Of a stretch of DNA of 64,000 nt, positions 35,104 through 46,529 are shown piece by piece. The notes under the pieces were generated by a model that worked only from the letters and a program-made list of their open reading frames with translations, did not search any database and was not told the origin of the DNA. Source of the stretch: Kingdonia uniflora (lineage: Eukaryota; Streptophyta; Magnoliopsida; Ranunculales; Circaeasteraceae); assembly GCA_014058105.1 (NCBI GenBank), contig JACGCM010002156.1, positions 248,001-312,000 on the forward strand, in the 5' to 3' direction. The position numbers and the translations under genes were made by a program. Position 1 is the stretch's first letter; every line of letters begins with the position of its first letter.

Positions 35104-35353
35104 CACTGCCACTTGTAAAAGGGATTTCAGCACCCTAAACTTTTTCAGGTGTCACTGCCACCTGAGAGACACTCCCACTTGCTTCTACCCTACTAGAATT
35201 AGTTTTGCTCATTTTTGCTAAACACGCGAGGAGCGAGGGATCTTCTCGCTCTGAATATAGCCTCATTCGATGCAAGGCTGTTGGGCGTATCTTCGCTGAG
35301 ACTTTCTGCTTTGGTATCATCCTGCTTAAGAAACTAAAATTAAGCACTGACAT
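35104..35353 (-). pseudogene. PMD gene of MULE-1, first exon (distal part)
   Basis: Minus-strand frame with a likely acceptor CAG before ATGATACC (about 35313). Low-complexity N-terminus with SREDPSLLACLAKM-like text and a stop near 35127, then GAEIPFTSGS, continuing into 19571 after gypsy-A is removed. It lies near the right end of MULE-1, so transcription probably began from that end. Confidence 0.6.
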
Positions 35354-35389
35354 AGGGATTGAAACAGTTTAAGCACTAAAATTTTCGCA

Positions 35390-35705
35390 ATAAGAAATTG
35401 TTGACTACTCTAAAAATTGACAATTAATCACTACAATATTGTCGATGAGAGATAACTTCGACAAATATTTTCAATAAATTGTCAATTATAAGATAATCGA
35501 CAATTAAAATTGTCAATTTATGAAATCTTCAACAATGTTTGATGTATAGTATTCTCTTATTTGTCTACAAATTGATTTTTGAGAAATTTAAAATTGTCGA
35601 ACATCAAATATATCGACAATATTTTGTCGAGTTCAACAGAATCGACAATTTATTTTGCAAAAAAATCAAAATTAATGTCGATTAATCAGACATCGACAAT
35701 TTTTC
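35390..35705. repeat. TCGACAATT array 6 upstream of the PMD first exon
   Basis: At least ten motif copies (e.g. 35497-35510, 35594-35602, 35641-35649, 35690-35698), mixed orientations, less regular than arrays 4 and 5. Confidence 0.8.
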
Positions 35706-35989
35706 AAATGTTTGACCCAACATAGAGTGGGTAATTTGTCAATGTTCTGCTCAAATCCTAAAATTTGAAGAAATTTCTCGAAAATTTGGTCAAAGATACA
35801 AACAAAAAAAGGCGTAACGGATTGCGCGGGAAAATTTAAACAAAAATAAGAAAACAAAATGATGGGAATAGGGATCATTTGAAGGGAATGCATTCGATTA
35901 CTTGGTCAATGATGGCAGTCCTCCGGTTTACAGCTCCCAAATCTGGTGTATGATGACAGTCCTCTGAGGTTTACAATTAATCACCGAGA
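35706..35989. other. MULE-1 right spacer
   Basis: No gene seen. An imperfect direct repeat (GATG.CAGTCCTC.GGTTTACA) lies near 35907 and 35954. Confidence 0.4.
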
Positions 35990-36334
35990 GATAGAGAGTA
36001 AGTGAGAGAGAGAGAGTGTGTGTGACTGAGTGAGAGATAGTGACTGAGGGAGAGAGTAAATGTAGGCGAGTTGTCGGAGTGAGTGAGAGTAAGAGAGTCT
36101 GACCGGTAGAGAGAGAGAGAGAGAGAGTCTGTGAGTGAGAGTGAGTTGCGAGTGATTGATTGATTGAGTGGTAGCAGGTTTTTTTTTTCTTTCAAATTTG
36201 TCCTCTCCCAATGCCACGTCACCAATTTTTCCCTCTAAAAAAAAAAGGATTAAAAATATCACGTCAGAGAGGTGTGGTCAAGAGAGAGTGTAGTGGGTGT
36301 GTAGCAGTTTGGGTGTGTAGGGGAATCCTCTCCC
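35990..36334. repeat. MULE-1 right inverted terminal region
   Basis: GA-rich (GAGAGAG runs at 36108-36128), ending GGGAATCCTCTCCC at 36334, the reverse of the left end. Long open frames here are repeat artefacts. Confidence 0.7.
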
Positions 36335-36802
36335 ATATAGTAAAGCCAAACCTTGTTGATTTATATGTTTGAAACCTTTTAAAGATTCCATGTATGTTCT
36401 TAAGAGTTTTAATAGACATATCTACAAGATCAGTAGGTAGCTAAAAAAAATCATGCATCCGAGACTTAAAATTAATGTGCATTTTGAAAAATTACTTATA
36501 GAAGGATAATATTTCTCTTAATAACAAACTGGAACTGTTATACATTATTACATTCCACCATAAGTAAAAAAGAATGAAAAGCAGACTATGGAAGAAGAAA
36601 CCATAAGACCATTTTAATACCAATACGAAAAAACCAACTTTTATTCTATGATCCCATGTTTACATCATTTCATAAAGAGTCGATTAAGTAGTTACTTTTA
36701 ATAACCAACATATAAACTTGCAAAAAATAAAACAAAACAAAACAAACAAACTCAATATCATATATCAAATAATATTTGAACGCACAGTACACCTCTGCAT
36801 AT
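36335..36802 (-). other. P450 3' flank
   Basis: A/T-rich downstream region. AATAAA on minus (36645-36640) is a candidate poly(A) signal about 160 nt after the stop. No other feature. Confidence 0.45.
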
Positions 36803-38487
36803 CTAGCCTTCTTGATTGTAGAATGATCCATAGACTATGGGTTGAAGGCGCGCTTTTATGAGAACTTCTAGTGGGGTTGCCTTCATATTAGTTAGACCAG
36901 CACTTTCTGTCATATCAACAGGCCCATTCGGTGCCCTGAGCTCGAACCCATGTATCAAATTTGCAAGTGTCAGGTGCACCACTTGAAGAGCAAACGACGT
37001 CCCAGGGCATACTCTTCTCCCAGACCCAAATGGAAAAAGTTCAAAGTGTTGACCATTAAGGCCTATGTCTATATTGGTCTCGAGGAATCTTTCTGGTTGG
37101 AACTCGGTTGGGTTAGACCACAAAGACGGGTCTCTTTGAATTTTCCAGAGGTTCACTATTAGGCGAGTGCCCGCAGGGACATGGTAGCCAGCTAAAGTAC
37201 AATCCTCTGTGGCCTCGTGTTGACCTAACAGAGGGTCAGTTGGATAAAGGCGCAATGTTTCCTTTACTATGGCTTGAAGGTATACAAGGTTCGTGATATC
37301 TGATTTGTCGGCCTGTCTTTCTTTGCCAACATGGGTGTCCAACTCATTTTGAGCCTTTCTTAATACCTGTGGGTTGTTTACGAGCAGCGAGAGAGCCCAA
37401 GTAATAGCAACCATATTTGTGTCGGCCGCTCCTGCGACTAGGATCTGCAAAACAAGAACCATTTGTATAAATTAGCCAGGGAATGTAGTTATAGGACAGT
37501 GTTAGCAGATATTAATTAGTCTAATCTGAAAATAAAACTCACCATGCAAGTGGCCTTGATGATGGTTTCGTCATCAAAATCAGGGAACCTTGATTCTTTA
37601 AATGCAGACAACATCGCATCCATGAAGTCCTGCTCTTCTTCAGTTCCACCGTTATATCTCTTCACCTTATGCTCCTTGAACCATACCGTAAATATGGTGT
37701 CTAGTTCTCTAGCGGTTGCCTTCAGCTCTCTCTCATAACCCTGCAAGTCGAACCGCTCTAGAAATGGAAATATGTCCGATACGTTAAATAGTCCCGCCAA
37801 CCTAAAGAAATTTCTCATCGCCTTCAGACATCGTTGTGATTCTCCTCCATCAGAACCCGTGGTAGTCCGACTGAAATGTCGTTTCCCAACCACCATTCGA
37901 AGGACCACGTTTAGAGTCAAGTCTCCCAACCATCTCTTCATTTCTACTAAAGCTAACCCTTCCTTCCCCTGATTATGTTCCCACACTTCATACAACTCTT
38001 TAATAGATGCACCAATCTCAGACGACGTAACATCTTTGAGCAACTGAATCCTTTTGCTTGAGAGAAGCTCAAGCACAACTATCTTCCGTATTTCACGCCA
38101 GTAGGGTCCATATGGGGCGAATCCAAACATGGCATAGTCATAGCTCAAGTGCTTTGTGGCTACTACACGCGGACGGGTGGCAAAAACTATATCGTTGGTT
38201 GTGAAACACTCCTTTGCGACCTCCGAGTCACTAACAACCAAGGCTTTAATCATTCCGATTCGGATTGTGAAAGCTGCACCGTATTTGTCGGCCATGGCTC
38301 CCAACTTCACATGAGGTAGATCTTTTCCAAGTAACTTAAGGAGGTGACCGATGACTGGCCATGCACCCGCTGGTTCGGGTGCCTCTTTACTTTTAGTAAA
38401 CTTTGGTTTCCATAAAAGAAAGTAGACTAAAAGCAATGCTATCAAGGGACCTGCTATAATTTTTAGGAGTTGGAGAGTGGAATCCAT
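36803..38487 (-). CDS. Cytochrome P450, CYP82 family, two exons
   Basis: Exon 1 is 38487-37543, intron 37542-37445 (98 bp, GTGAG...TTTTGCAG), exon 2 is 37444-36803; 528 residues in one phase. I chose ATG 38487 because it starts the membrane anchor (hydrophobic residues 7-25) followed by a Pro-rich hinge (PEPAGAWPVIGH, about 37-48). K-helix KETLR at 376-380, PERF at 432-435, heme loop FPFGSGRRVCPG at 452-463 with Cys461 as ligand. The intron position and sequence fit CYP82 enzymes, ER-bound monooxygenases of alkaloid, terpenoid, flavonoid or coumarin metabolism. Substrate cannot be told. Oddity: the I-helix reads AGAADTN instead of AGGSDTT. MULE-2 lies 173 bp upstream of the start; expression may be altered. 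Confidence 0.93.
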
Positions 38488-38660
38488 AGTGTCTAAGCTG
38501 ATAAGAGTTGGAGTAATATAGATTTTGAGGTGATCATAGCCATTGAGATTATAACTTTTAATAATATCTTCAACCAAAATGGTCAAAAATGGCAACTTAG
38601 GCAGCATTGTTTTTTGTAGTCAGTGACATTGATAATGACATTGCGATATATTTTACATTA
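38488..38660 (-). promoter_or_regulatory. Truncated P450 5' flank
   Basis: Only 173 bp separate the P450 ATG from MULE-2. TATATT on minus (38520-38515) and TATTATTAAAA near 38560 are weak TATA candidates. Any upstream promoter must lie in or beyond MULE-2. Confidence 0.4.
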
Positions 38661-38970
38661 GGGGACGTATTCGTGACCCTAAAAAAACAAGTGACCCTAC
38701 CTGAGAGCCACTCGTCTAATAGAGATAAGTGAGGTGGATATTAGGTGGCACCCTCTCTCCTCTCTAGTTTGAATTTTGAAAGTCCATTCTCTTTCTCTCA
38801 CTATATTATTGACCCCTCTCTCTCTCTCAGATCTGCCATTCGCAACAAAATCAGAGAAATCCATTTGCAAAGAAACCAATTAGGGTTTCATAGTCGGATT
38901 CGTGAGGGGAGCTGGTTCGTAGAGATTCTACATAACCTCTCTCTCTCTCTCTCTCTCTCTCATTCAATCA
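38661..38970. repeat. MULE-2 left inverted terminal region
   Basis: Mirrors 41690-42117; contains CAGATCTG (near 38827) and CT repeats at 38817-38827 and 38937-38961. Confidence 0.7.
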
Positions 38971-39379
38971 AAAATAGGGAATTAGGGCTTGTAGAATGGG
39001 ACATCACTACCACTGAAGCTAGGGATTTCGTTGGGTGGAGTTCTAACTCTCACATCATCTCTATACCCACTAAATTTTTTTATGTTGATTTCTAGGGTTT
39101 TGGGTTCTTATTATATATTGATGTTGATGTTTATCCCATTTTAGATAAATTAGATGTCTATTAGTAATTTAAATCTCCTTAATTTGGTGTGTGGTTAGAT
39201 TTTTCTATTTTTTGAAAATTGTATGATTTCATTGGTAGATTTTGTTGTTAATCAGCATTATAGTGTATCCCTACAGCAGTTTCCCACTTGTCTGATCCCC
39301 CAAAAAAGTATTGAAATAACTGGGGTAGTATTTTCATTCTTGAACAATTTAACCACAAATCCCAGTTTTAGTTATCGAT

Positions 39380-41310
39380 GACTATGGGTTGTCGACAATA
39401 TTGCAGATTATTATGAACCCTACCAAATTATGTGTATGTTATTTCAATGTGTTCTCCCAGTATGTAAACCTATGTGATTGTTGGTTGTAGTTGATAACCC
39501 CTAGCATTTGATGTAAAACATCTACTTTTGTGGACTATATGTCATGCTTTATATTGATAACTACTAGCTTCCAATGTAAAACATCTAATTTTGTCGATTA
39601 TATGCCATGCTCGACAATATGATATGGGCATATAATGTTTATGATAATCTTAATTATCGTGTAATGCATTAATTGACAATTCTTCTACTTCAATTGTATT
39701 GTTCACAAAGTTTAAATATCCGGGGTGAAAAGATGTATGATTTGTTTCAATATCTTTGTTGAGAAGGTGTATGACTCGTTGCATACTTTTTTGTTTGGTC
39801 ATCAGCATGTGGAGTATAGGCACACAGGGCATTTGCTAGCTAAAAACTATGAGAAGGTTAAGTGGGAAAGACTTCTTTTTTTTTTGGGATGTATTTGTTT
39901 TAGTGATTAAAATTGTTTTTAGACTAATTACTTAGAATATAAGTGGTTTTGACTAAATTTCCCACTTGAAATTGGCTATTGTTTATATTATGTTGTTGTT
40001 CTAATTATTATTAGATTGTCGATACACATGCCAACTCGATAATTTAAATATATTTTTGTCGATTAGTTAAAATAGTCGACAATTCTGATTTATTATACCA
40101 GGTGAGTTTTATCAGGATGTACATTACTCGACAATAAATACACACCCATGCATATATAACATTCTCGTTGACATCGAGCATTGGACAATTAAGTGCCAAA
40201 AATATAGTTAATCGACATTACAATGGATACAAAATCACACTACTATATTATCAAAATCCATAAACTGAGAAGGGCAACATCAATTTCAACTTCGAATGCA
40301 TAGTAATAAATGTGGTTACAGTACAATTCAGGAGTTGCTCAAATAGTTCTGAATATCCCAATAATGAAAGCAAATACATAGATCTTAAAGCAAAAAAATG
40401 CAAATGCAACACATTTTCTTCTAATTTTTCCTAGATGCCGTGGTTATCGTGGTTGTCTTGCAATGGTTGGACCCATTTGAAAATTCTAGACCCCAATGTC
40501 ATTGCGAGGGATCTGAAAGTACAAAACATGACTTAATAAAGTATAACAAAATCATAAAGCAAACATAAATCAGTTTAGAATTGATGTATAATTGTCGATG
40601 CGTTGCATAAATGATAATTTATTATCGATCACCAGTGCAATCTGCAATGTATTGTCGATGTTTCATATAATCCTCAAATGATTGTCGATCCCCTGTATAA
40701 TCGACACATTCGCTGTTAAATTGTTGATTATATGGCTATAACTTATAACGACAATTTCACACAGGGAACTCATAAAATACTCAGTTTCTTTATTATATGC
40801 ATCCTTTTGTAGATAAATGCATTGTTCGGCAATAAAGTAGTCATACACCACTAAAAGAGTACGGAAAAACTCTTCACTCAACAATATTATTTATATACAA
40901 ATTATGAACAATAACATAGGCTTATAATAACACGGCTTCTATGATTAGAATTCCCATCATCTCAAATACATTACCAATAAAATGTTTACAATGAACTTCC
41001 TATTAGTAGTTTAAAATTTAAAATTACATGGAAATTAGAACATCATAAGAATGACAACTCCAAACACCTTCTGACATTCTTACAAGCTCTCTTGTTCACG
41101 TTGGTGCTATGGTTGGTTATCAGCCTCGTCTGGATATTGTCGAAAGATTGTGCACTCGACAATTAAATTTTTTGATAACAACCGCTTATCCAGAAAATCT
41201 ACGTAAAAATTCTCGATTAACAATATGCTCAAAAAAATGATTTATGCCTTTCAAACATGGTTTATGAAATTATCGCCATCTACAATATTCGACAATTTAA
41301 TGTGCCGATG
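39380..41310. repeat. TCGACAATT arrays of MULE-2 (scattered)
   Basis: Motif copies near 39395, 39610, 40015-40085, 40130, 40590-40705 and 41135-41300, in both orientations. Best cluster: 40590-40760 (ATTGTCGAT.. repeated four times at about 45-50 bp). Less regular than in MULE-1. Confidence 0.75.
39725..39910 (+). pseudogene. MULE-2 remnant shared with MULE-1 14352-14777
   Basis: It reads KVYDSLHTFLFGHQHVEYR then TGHLLAKNYEKV, parallel to the minus-strand MULE-1 text with YDTLLWAF and GHLLATYYEKV. Family unknown; it ends in a T-rich run. Confidence 0.4.
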
Positions 41311-41619
41311 CAACTCATGTCATCACCATTCACTATTGAGATGAAGGGCAAAAAATCATAATAAAATTGTAAAATTACTCACTAGTGTTGTAATACTTGA
41401 TCTTTGATACCCAAAAATCACAAGACTATCTAAAAAATTCGAAGAATAGAAATCACAAGACTATCTGAAAAATTCAAAGAATTGATGGTTGGACAACGAG
41501 AGTTCAAAATAAAGGAATCGTTCTTCAGCGAAAAAAGAAGATAACCGTCTTCAATTGTAGAAATTCATGTTGTTCTTGACTGAATTAGAGTGAAAGACTA
41601 CAACTTTCGGTGTCCGCTA

Positions 41620-41732
41620 TTGTTCTTCAGAGAGAGAAAGAGATTGAGGGCAGATTTGAAAAAATCAAAGTGAGAGTGATAACGGGAGACGGAGATGGAT
41701 CTAAACTCATTTTTGAGTGAGAGTAAGAGAAT

Positions 41733-41771
<39 letters not shown>

Positions 41772-42117
41772 AGAATCAGATCTGAAAATAAATTGGTGTG
41801 GAGAAAAAGAGAATAGTTTCTTGGTGTGTGTGTGTGTGAGAGAAAGTGAGAGAGGGAGAGAGAGAGCTTCTCATAATTCAAACTCTAAAAGTGGGAACCA
41901 CCTGAGGAGGCTGCCACCTCATGAGAGAGAGATAGAGAGAAAGAGAGAGAGAGAGGGAGAGATGACTCCACCTCATTACACAAATACCACCTCATTTTAT
42001 TTATAGGAAAAGCTCAATTTATCTTAGCCACTCATCTCACTCATCTCATAGAGATAAGTGGCTCTCCCTTAGGGTCTGCTTAGGGCCTCCTTTCTAAGGG
42101 TCCCCAAATCCACCCCC
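41620..42117. repeat. MULE-2 right inverted terminal region with GA/TG microsatellites
   Basis: GA runs at 41737-41766 and 41923-41962, a TG run at 41824-41838. Ends AAGGGTCCCCAAATCCACCC at 42117. Open frames here are repeat readings. Confidence 0.7.
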
Positions 42118-42210
42118 TGTACATTATCATCGACTATTAACTACTGTAACAATCAGAAGATCATGTTGGTAATTTAGTATTGTTGACATATGTAAATGTT
42201 GGTTTGGTAT

Positions 42211-42729
42211 TGTAATAGCCTAATTTCGTATCCCGAACTTAGTTTTTACACCAAGGATATTCAGAGCGTCTAGATGAATAATGAATGTATACTAGCACCA
42301 AGTTTTAGCGTGAAAAACCTTTGAATAGGTTAAAAACCACGACCTCTCTTGAGAAATTCGAAAGATAGATGTTATTGATAGCTGCCAGATATTACAAGAG
42401 ATGCTCTGAGTATTTTAGCATAGAGTTTGAGCGAGCATTCATCCGTCCTCCATATGGGATTCTGTGGTCCTATTTATAGGTCTTATAATATGACCGTTTG
42501 ATGACCATTATTATCCTTAATGATGGACGCTATAATATACATATTTGATAGTCTTTGAACTGATTGTGTAACAGTTTGATCTTGCTATTTTGTAATGACT
42601 TCATTGATGACGGCACATTTGTTGACTCGAACTGTTGATGTAGAGGTCAAAAGTGATGAGCAAAACTCTGTAACTGCAAGGTGTCATAAATTGTGCCGCG
42701 TGTATATTGATAACGTTGAATGATCGTAT
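42211..42729 (-). repeat. Gypsy-A family LTR, reverse, truncated
   Basis: Reverse complement of the gypsy-A LTR: starts TGTAATAGCC, passes CACCAAGG, GACCTCTC and TCTTATAATATGACCG, and stops at ..TGATCGTAT, about 45 bp short of the LTR start, where copia-C begins. It may be a solo LTR or the 3' LTR of a reverse element interrupted by copia-C. Confidence 0.8.
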
Positions 42730-43400
42730 TGTTGGAAAAAACCCCATGTGTTTATTATGTTTTAAATGTCAAAACTTATGTTTATTTTTAGTCCCACATT
42801 GGATAAGTGAAAATGAGATTTTTACTTTATAATGGGTTGCACACTGCTATCATGTATAACATGTGTAGGTAGGTGGTGCCCTCATACGTGTGTAAGGCGA
42901 ATGTGTGAATACTTGCTATATGGGGACGCTCATAGGCTTGCTTGCACGACCCAACCCATGACCTACCTAGACTATTTTATAAGTCTATGATTCGGCCTTG
43001 GGCCATGGGCTCATGGGGATTTCTAGTTTACACTTAGTCATTTTTTAGGGTGTTTATTCAGAAGTTGGTTATTCTCTTCAAGAGTTACAACTCTCCATAG
43101 AGGTATTTCTTGGGGCACAACCCTACCAACAGGTGCTTCGATTAGTCACATTCTCCTCTTAAATAACCATTTTCTCTATTGTTTGAGGACACAGTAAAAT
43201 ACCCGAATCTCATTTCCTTTTTTATTGTTTCTTTCTTGAGAGTAATATCAATGAAAGTTCGACAGGCGTATCGACTTGAGTACTTCAAGTCTGTACGATT
43301 CAATCGTTGTATCTTGGGAGACAGGCGCTATTATCTGTGAAGCACCATACGCAGGGTGAGATCTGTCTTAAGGAAATTACAGTGACTGTAAGCCTCGATC
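42730..43400 (+). repeat. Copia-C 5' LTR and leader
   Basis: Starts TGTTGGAAAAAACCCC; transcription-leader-like text with GGAGACAGGCGCT precedes the gag ATG at 43513. The exact LTR end and primer site are not clear to me. Confidence 0.55.
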
Positions 43401-43512
43401 CTTGGTTTTTCATTTCCTTTTCATTCATTTTTGTTTTATTTATGAATATATGTGTAACAATCTTAAGACAGAATTTATAACGTCTTTGAGTTTGAGTTTG
43501 AGTTTTGCGAAG

Positions 43513-45631
43513 ATGTCGATTAACGAAACTGTTGTTCGTGTTCATCAAGAAAAGCTGAAGAAGTTCAACGGAGCGGAGTTCAAACATTGGCAATAAAAGA
43601 TGTTATTTTATCTGACAACACTGAACCTTGCAAATTTTTTGTAGGAAAGTTCTCTTGTTCTCAAAGATAGTGAAACTGATAAGACCACTGTCGCTACTGC
43701 AGAGGCATGGAAACATTCTGATTTTTTGTGCAGGAACTATTTCTTGAATGGGTTGGATGATAAACTGTATAATGTTTATAGTCCACTCAAGACTGCCAAG
43801 GAACTATGGGTTTCCCTGGATAAGAAGTACAAGACAAAAGATGCAAGAACGAAGAAGTTCGTTGTCGGTAGATTCCTAGACTTCAAGATGATTGATTCTA
43901 AGTCAGTAATCAGTCAAGTACAAGAGTTTCATATTATCCTGCATGAAATTCATGCAAAAGGAATGATTTTGAGTGAGTCATTTCAGGTTGCTTCATTGAT
44001 TAAAAAATTACCTTCATCCTGGAAGGAATTTAAAAGTTATCTGAAGCACAAAGGCAAGGAGATGAAGTTTGAGGACTTGATCGTGCGTTTGAGAATTGAA
44101 GAAGATAATTGTAACAGTAAGAAAGCGATTAGAGTTGGTTCGCTGGAATCAAAAGCCAATATTATTGAAGGAAATCCTTCAAACAATAAGGGTAAATTCC
44201 ATAAGAAGAATGGGAAGAAGGGTAAAAACCCTACACAAGGACCAACTGGAAAAAACTTCAAGAAGTTTTCTGGGAGCTGCCATACATACGTAAAGAAAGG
44301 GCACCGCGCAAAGGACTGTAGGAAGAATAAAGGCGAGTCATCAAAGAACAAGCCCCCACAAGCCAACGTGTCTGAAATGTTGAACCTTTCTACTGTGGTC
44401 TTTGAAGTGAAGTTGATCAGTAACGCCAAATATTGGTGGATTGATACTGGAGCAATACGCCACATTTGTTATGACAAAAACCAGTTTTTGTCATACAAAA
44501 AAGGTGATAGTGATGAAAAATTGTACATGGGAAACTCTGCAACTTCTGTGGTTGAAGGAGTTGGAAAGGCTATCCTAAAATTTATATCAGGAAAAGAACT
44601 TACTCTTAATGAAGTTCTGCATGTTCCTGATATTCATAAGAATTTGGTTTTAGGATCAATTTTAAGCAAGAAAGGTTTTAGGCTTGTATTTGAGTCGGAC
44701 AAATGTGTCTGGACTAAAAGTGGAATGTTTGTAGGAAATGGCTACTTATGTGATGGCCTGTTTAAGTTCAATATTGATATAACCCCATTGATTATCAATA
44801 AATTTGAAGGTTCTGCTTATATTCTTGAGTCTTTTAATGTTTGGCATGCACGACTGGGCCATGTTAATACTGGTTCGTTACGTAGATTAATGAACTTAGG
44901 GCTGCTGCCTATATTCAGCATTGATTGCAAACAAAATGTACAACATGTGTTGAGGCAAAGTTTGCAAAACAATCCTTTCATTCAATTGATAAAAGGATGA
45001 TAGTGCCTCTCAAATTAATACATAGCGATTTATGTGACTTAAAATTCGTCTAAACAAGAGGTAGGAAAAAACATTTTATTACTTTTATCGATGACTGTAC
45101 TAGGTATAGTCATGTGTATCTACTCTGAATTAAAGATGAAGCATTAGAGATGTTCACTCTTTACAAAAATGAGGTTGAGAATCAACTTGACAGGAAGATT
45201 AAAATTTTAAGGTCAGATAGAGGAGGTGAATATGTTTCCTCAGTTTTTGAAGAGTTTTGTGTTCAGAAAGAGATTATTTACCAAACTACAGTACCTTATA
45301 CACCTCAAAAAAATAGAGTTGCTGAGAGGAAAAATAGAACTTTAAAGGATATGGTAAATGCCATGCTGATTAGTTCTGGTTTGCCACAAAACTTGTGGGA
45401 GGAAGCTTTACTTTCTGTAAACTATTTAATCAATAAGATTCCCCATAAGAAGACTAATAGTATTTCTTATGAACTTTGGAAAGGTAGAGTACCTTCCTTT
45501 GAATTCATGAAAGTGTGGGGGTGCCTTGCAAAAGTGCAAGTTCTAGTTCCCAAATGTGTGAAATTGGGGACAAAAACCATTGACTACATTTTTATTGGCA
45601 AAGCTAATAATAGTAGTGCATTAAAATTTCT
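43513..45631 (+). pseudogene. Copia-C gag-pol, 5' half
   Basis: From ATG 43513: gag with KKFNGAEFKHWQ, then stops (43594, 43642); open again 43726-45000. Zinc knuckle CHTYVKKGHRAKDC lacks its second Cys. Protease IDTGAIRHIC near 44440. GAG-pre-integrase HARLGHVNTGSLRRLM near 44850. Integrase: FIDDCTRYSHV near 45090, RSDRGGEY near 45215, and E in VAERKNRTL near 45320, so the DDE set is readable across a frameshift and stops (45001-45130). It is cut at 45631 by the gypsy-B LTR; RT and RNase H are absent. Copia order PR-IN-RT is kept. Confidence 0.88.
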
Positions 45632-46235
45632 TGTAGGGACTTATCCCTCGAGCTAAGGACACTCGATCTCATCTATACTTCGAGCTCCGGAAGACTCGAT
45701 CTTATCCAGTACCAGACTCACGCATAAATAAACACGTTACATGCACGTCAGCAGTTACACATCGACCACGAACTCAAGCAGAACGTGGGTCGTCCACAAC
45801 AGATGTAAACATAACGAGTCAACAAATACCTTTCTCCTACGAGCTAGCAGTTACACACTCAACTGCCCATGACTCCCACTTTCAGGAGAACGTGTTCAAG
45901 CACGATGTCAAGCTGAGAACAGGGTCTATAAAAGGGCAGAGCTCCTAAGGAAACTGGACGGTCGACAGACAATTCTATACACACAATTATCTGATATCTA
46001 GCTATTTTTTCTTAGATTAACTCTTGTAATCAGATTTTCTCTCTATCTCTCAAGCAATAATACTGCTTTAACAAAATCCTCCACTCGAGGTCGTGGTTTT
46101 TTTACCTATTTATTGGTTTTCAATGCTAAATCCCCTGTGTCAAGTGTTATCCCTTATTTAATTCTTTTCATAATAGTTCTTGGTGTAAGGATCAATTTCA
46201 AGCTATTTCGAGCTTTGCAAAATCTGGTCCCTACA
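45632..46235 (+). repeat. Gypsy-B 5' LTR
   Basis: Starts TGTAGGGAC and ends GTCCCTACA (inverted 9-bp ends). TATAAAAGGG at about 45927 is a TATA box. Next comes TTTGGCATCGTCTGTGGGAAC, the primer region. Confidence 0.88.
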
Positions 46236-46529
46236 TTTGGCATCGTCTGTGGGAACGCACGGTCTTTCCACGTACTTAGAACCACGATAAATACTCATCA
46301 GTCAGCGGTATTCGATTATGGTTCAAACATGTCAATCTTCGGGAGTACAACCTGAAAATTCAAGGGGGGGCCTGATCAGGTTACCGAACTTCAGGCGAGC
46401 TTAATTGCCGAAGCCGAGAAGCAGAGTCAGCTCGAACATCTGTTATTGGTAGATCGAGAGCTCCGCGAGAAGGATTCAGAACGAGATAGTCAAGCTCGAG
46501 TTCTGGAGACAAAGAAACAATAAGCTCAG

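Larger units (their letters stand above)
8448..36334. mobile_element. MULE-1: giant Mutator-like element with nested gypsy
   Basis: The inverted ends match: left GGGATAGGATTCCC.TA.ACACC..AAACTGCTACACA from 8448; the right end, reversed from 36334, starts GGGAGAGGATTCCC and continues with the same words. CT-rich subterminal sequence extends the inverted repeat to about 300 bp on each side. Inside are a FAR1/MuDR-type transposase remnant on plus (9752-13129) and a PMD plus coiled-coil gene on minus (35353 to about 16070), facing each other, plus many TCGACAATT arrays. Without the 15.5-kb gypsy-A insertion the element is about 12.4 kb. The expected 9-bp target duplication is not clear: CGTGTAAAT on the left against ATATAGTAA on the right. 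Both genes carry stops, so the element is dead. Confidence 0.75.
38661..42117. mobile_element. MULE-2: 3.46-kb non-autonomous Mutator-like element
   Basis: 9-bp target duplication TTTACATTA (38652-38660) and TGTACATTA (42118-42126), one mismatch. Inverted ends: left GGGGACGTATTCGTGACCC, right reversed GGGGGTGGATTTGGGGACCC; both then carry a ..GACCCTA..GAGAGCCACTT/C.TCT block and CT/GA-rich subterminal sequence. The interior has no transposase but has TCGACAATT arrays and a remnant shared with MULE-1 (39725-39850), so it looks like a deletion derivative of a MULE-1 relative with different outer ends. Confidence 0.82.

Noticed and set aside
35977..36262. Ser/Leu-rich open frames in the GA/CT-rich ends
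   Set aside because: Low-complexity readings of CT repeats in the MULE ends; the same applies at 8555-8749, 38745-39095 and 41627-42006.
8439..36343. Target duplication for MULE-1
   Set aside because: CGTGTAAAT and ATATAGTAA do not match well. Element ends rest on the inverted repeats only.
36950..38879. Plus-strand and extended open frames over the P450
   Set aside because: Antisense shadows of the gene. The upstream 40-codon extension to 38607 lacks support, as the membrane anchor begins at 38487.
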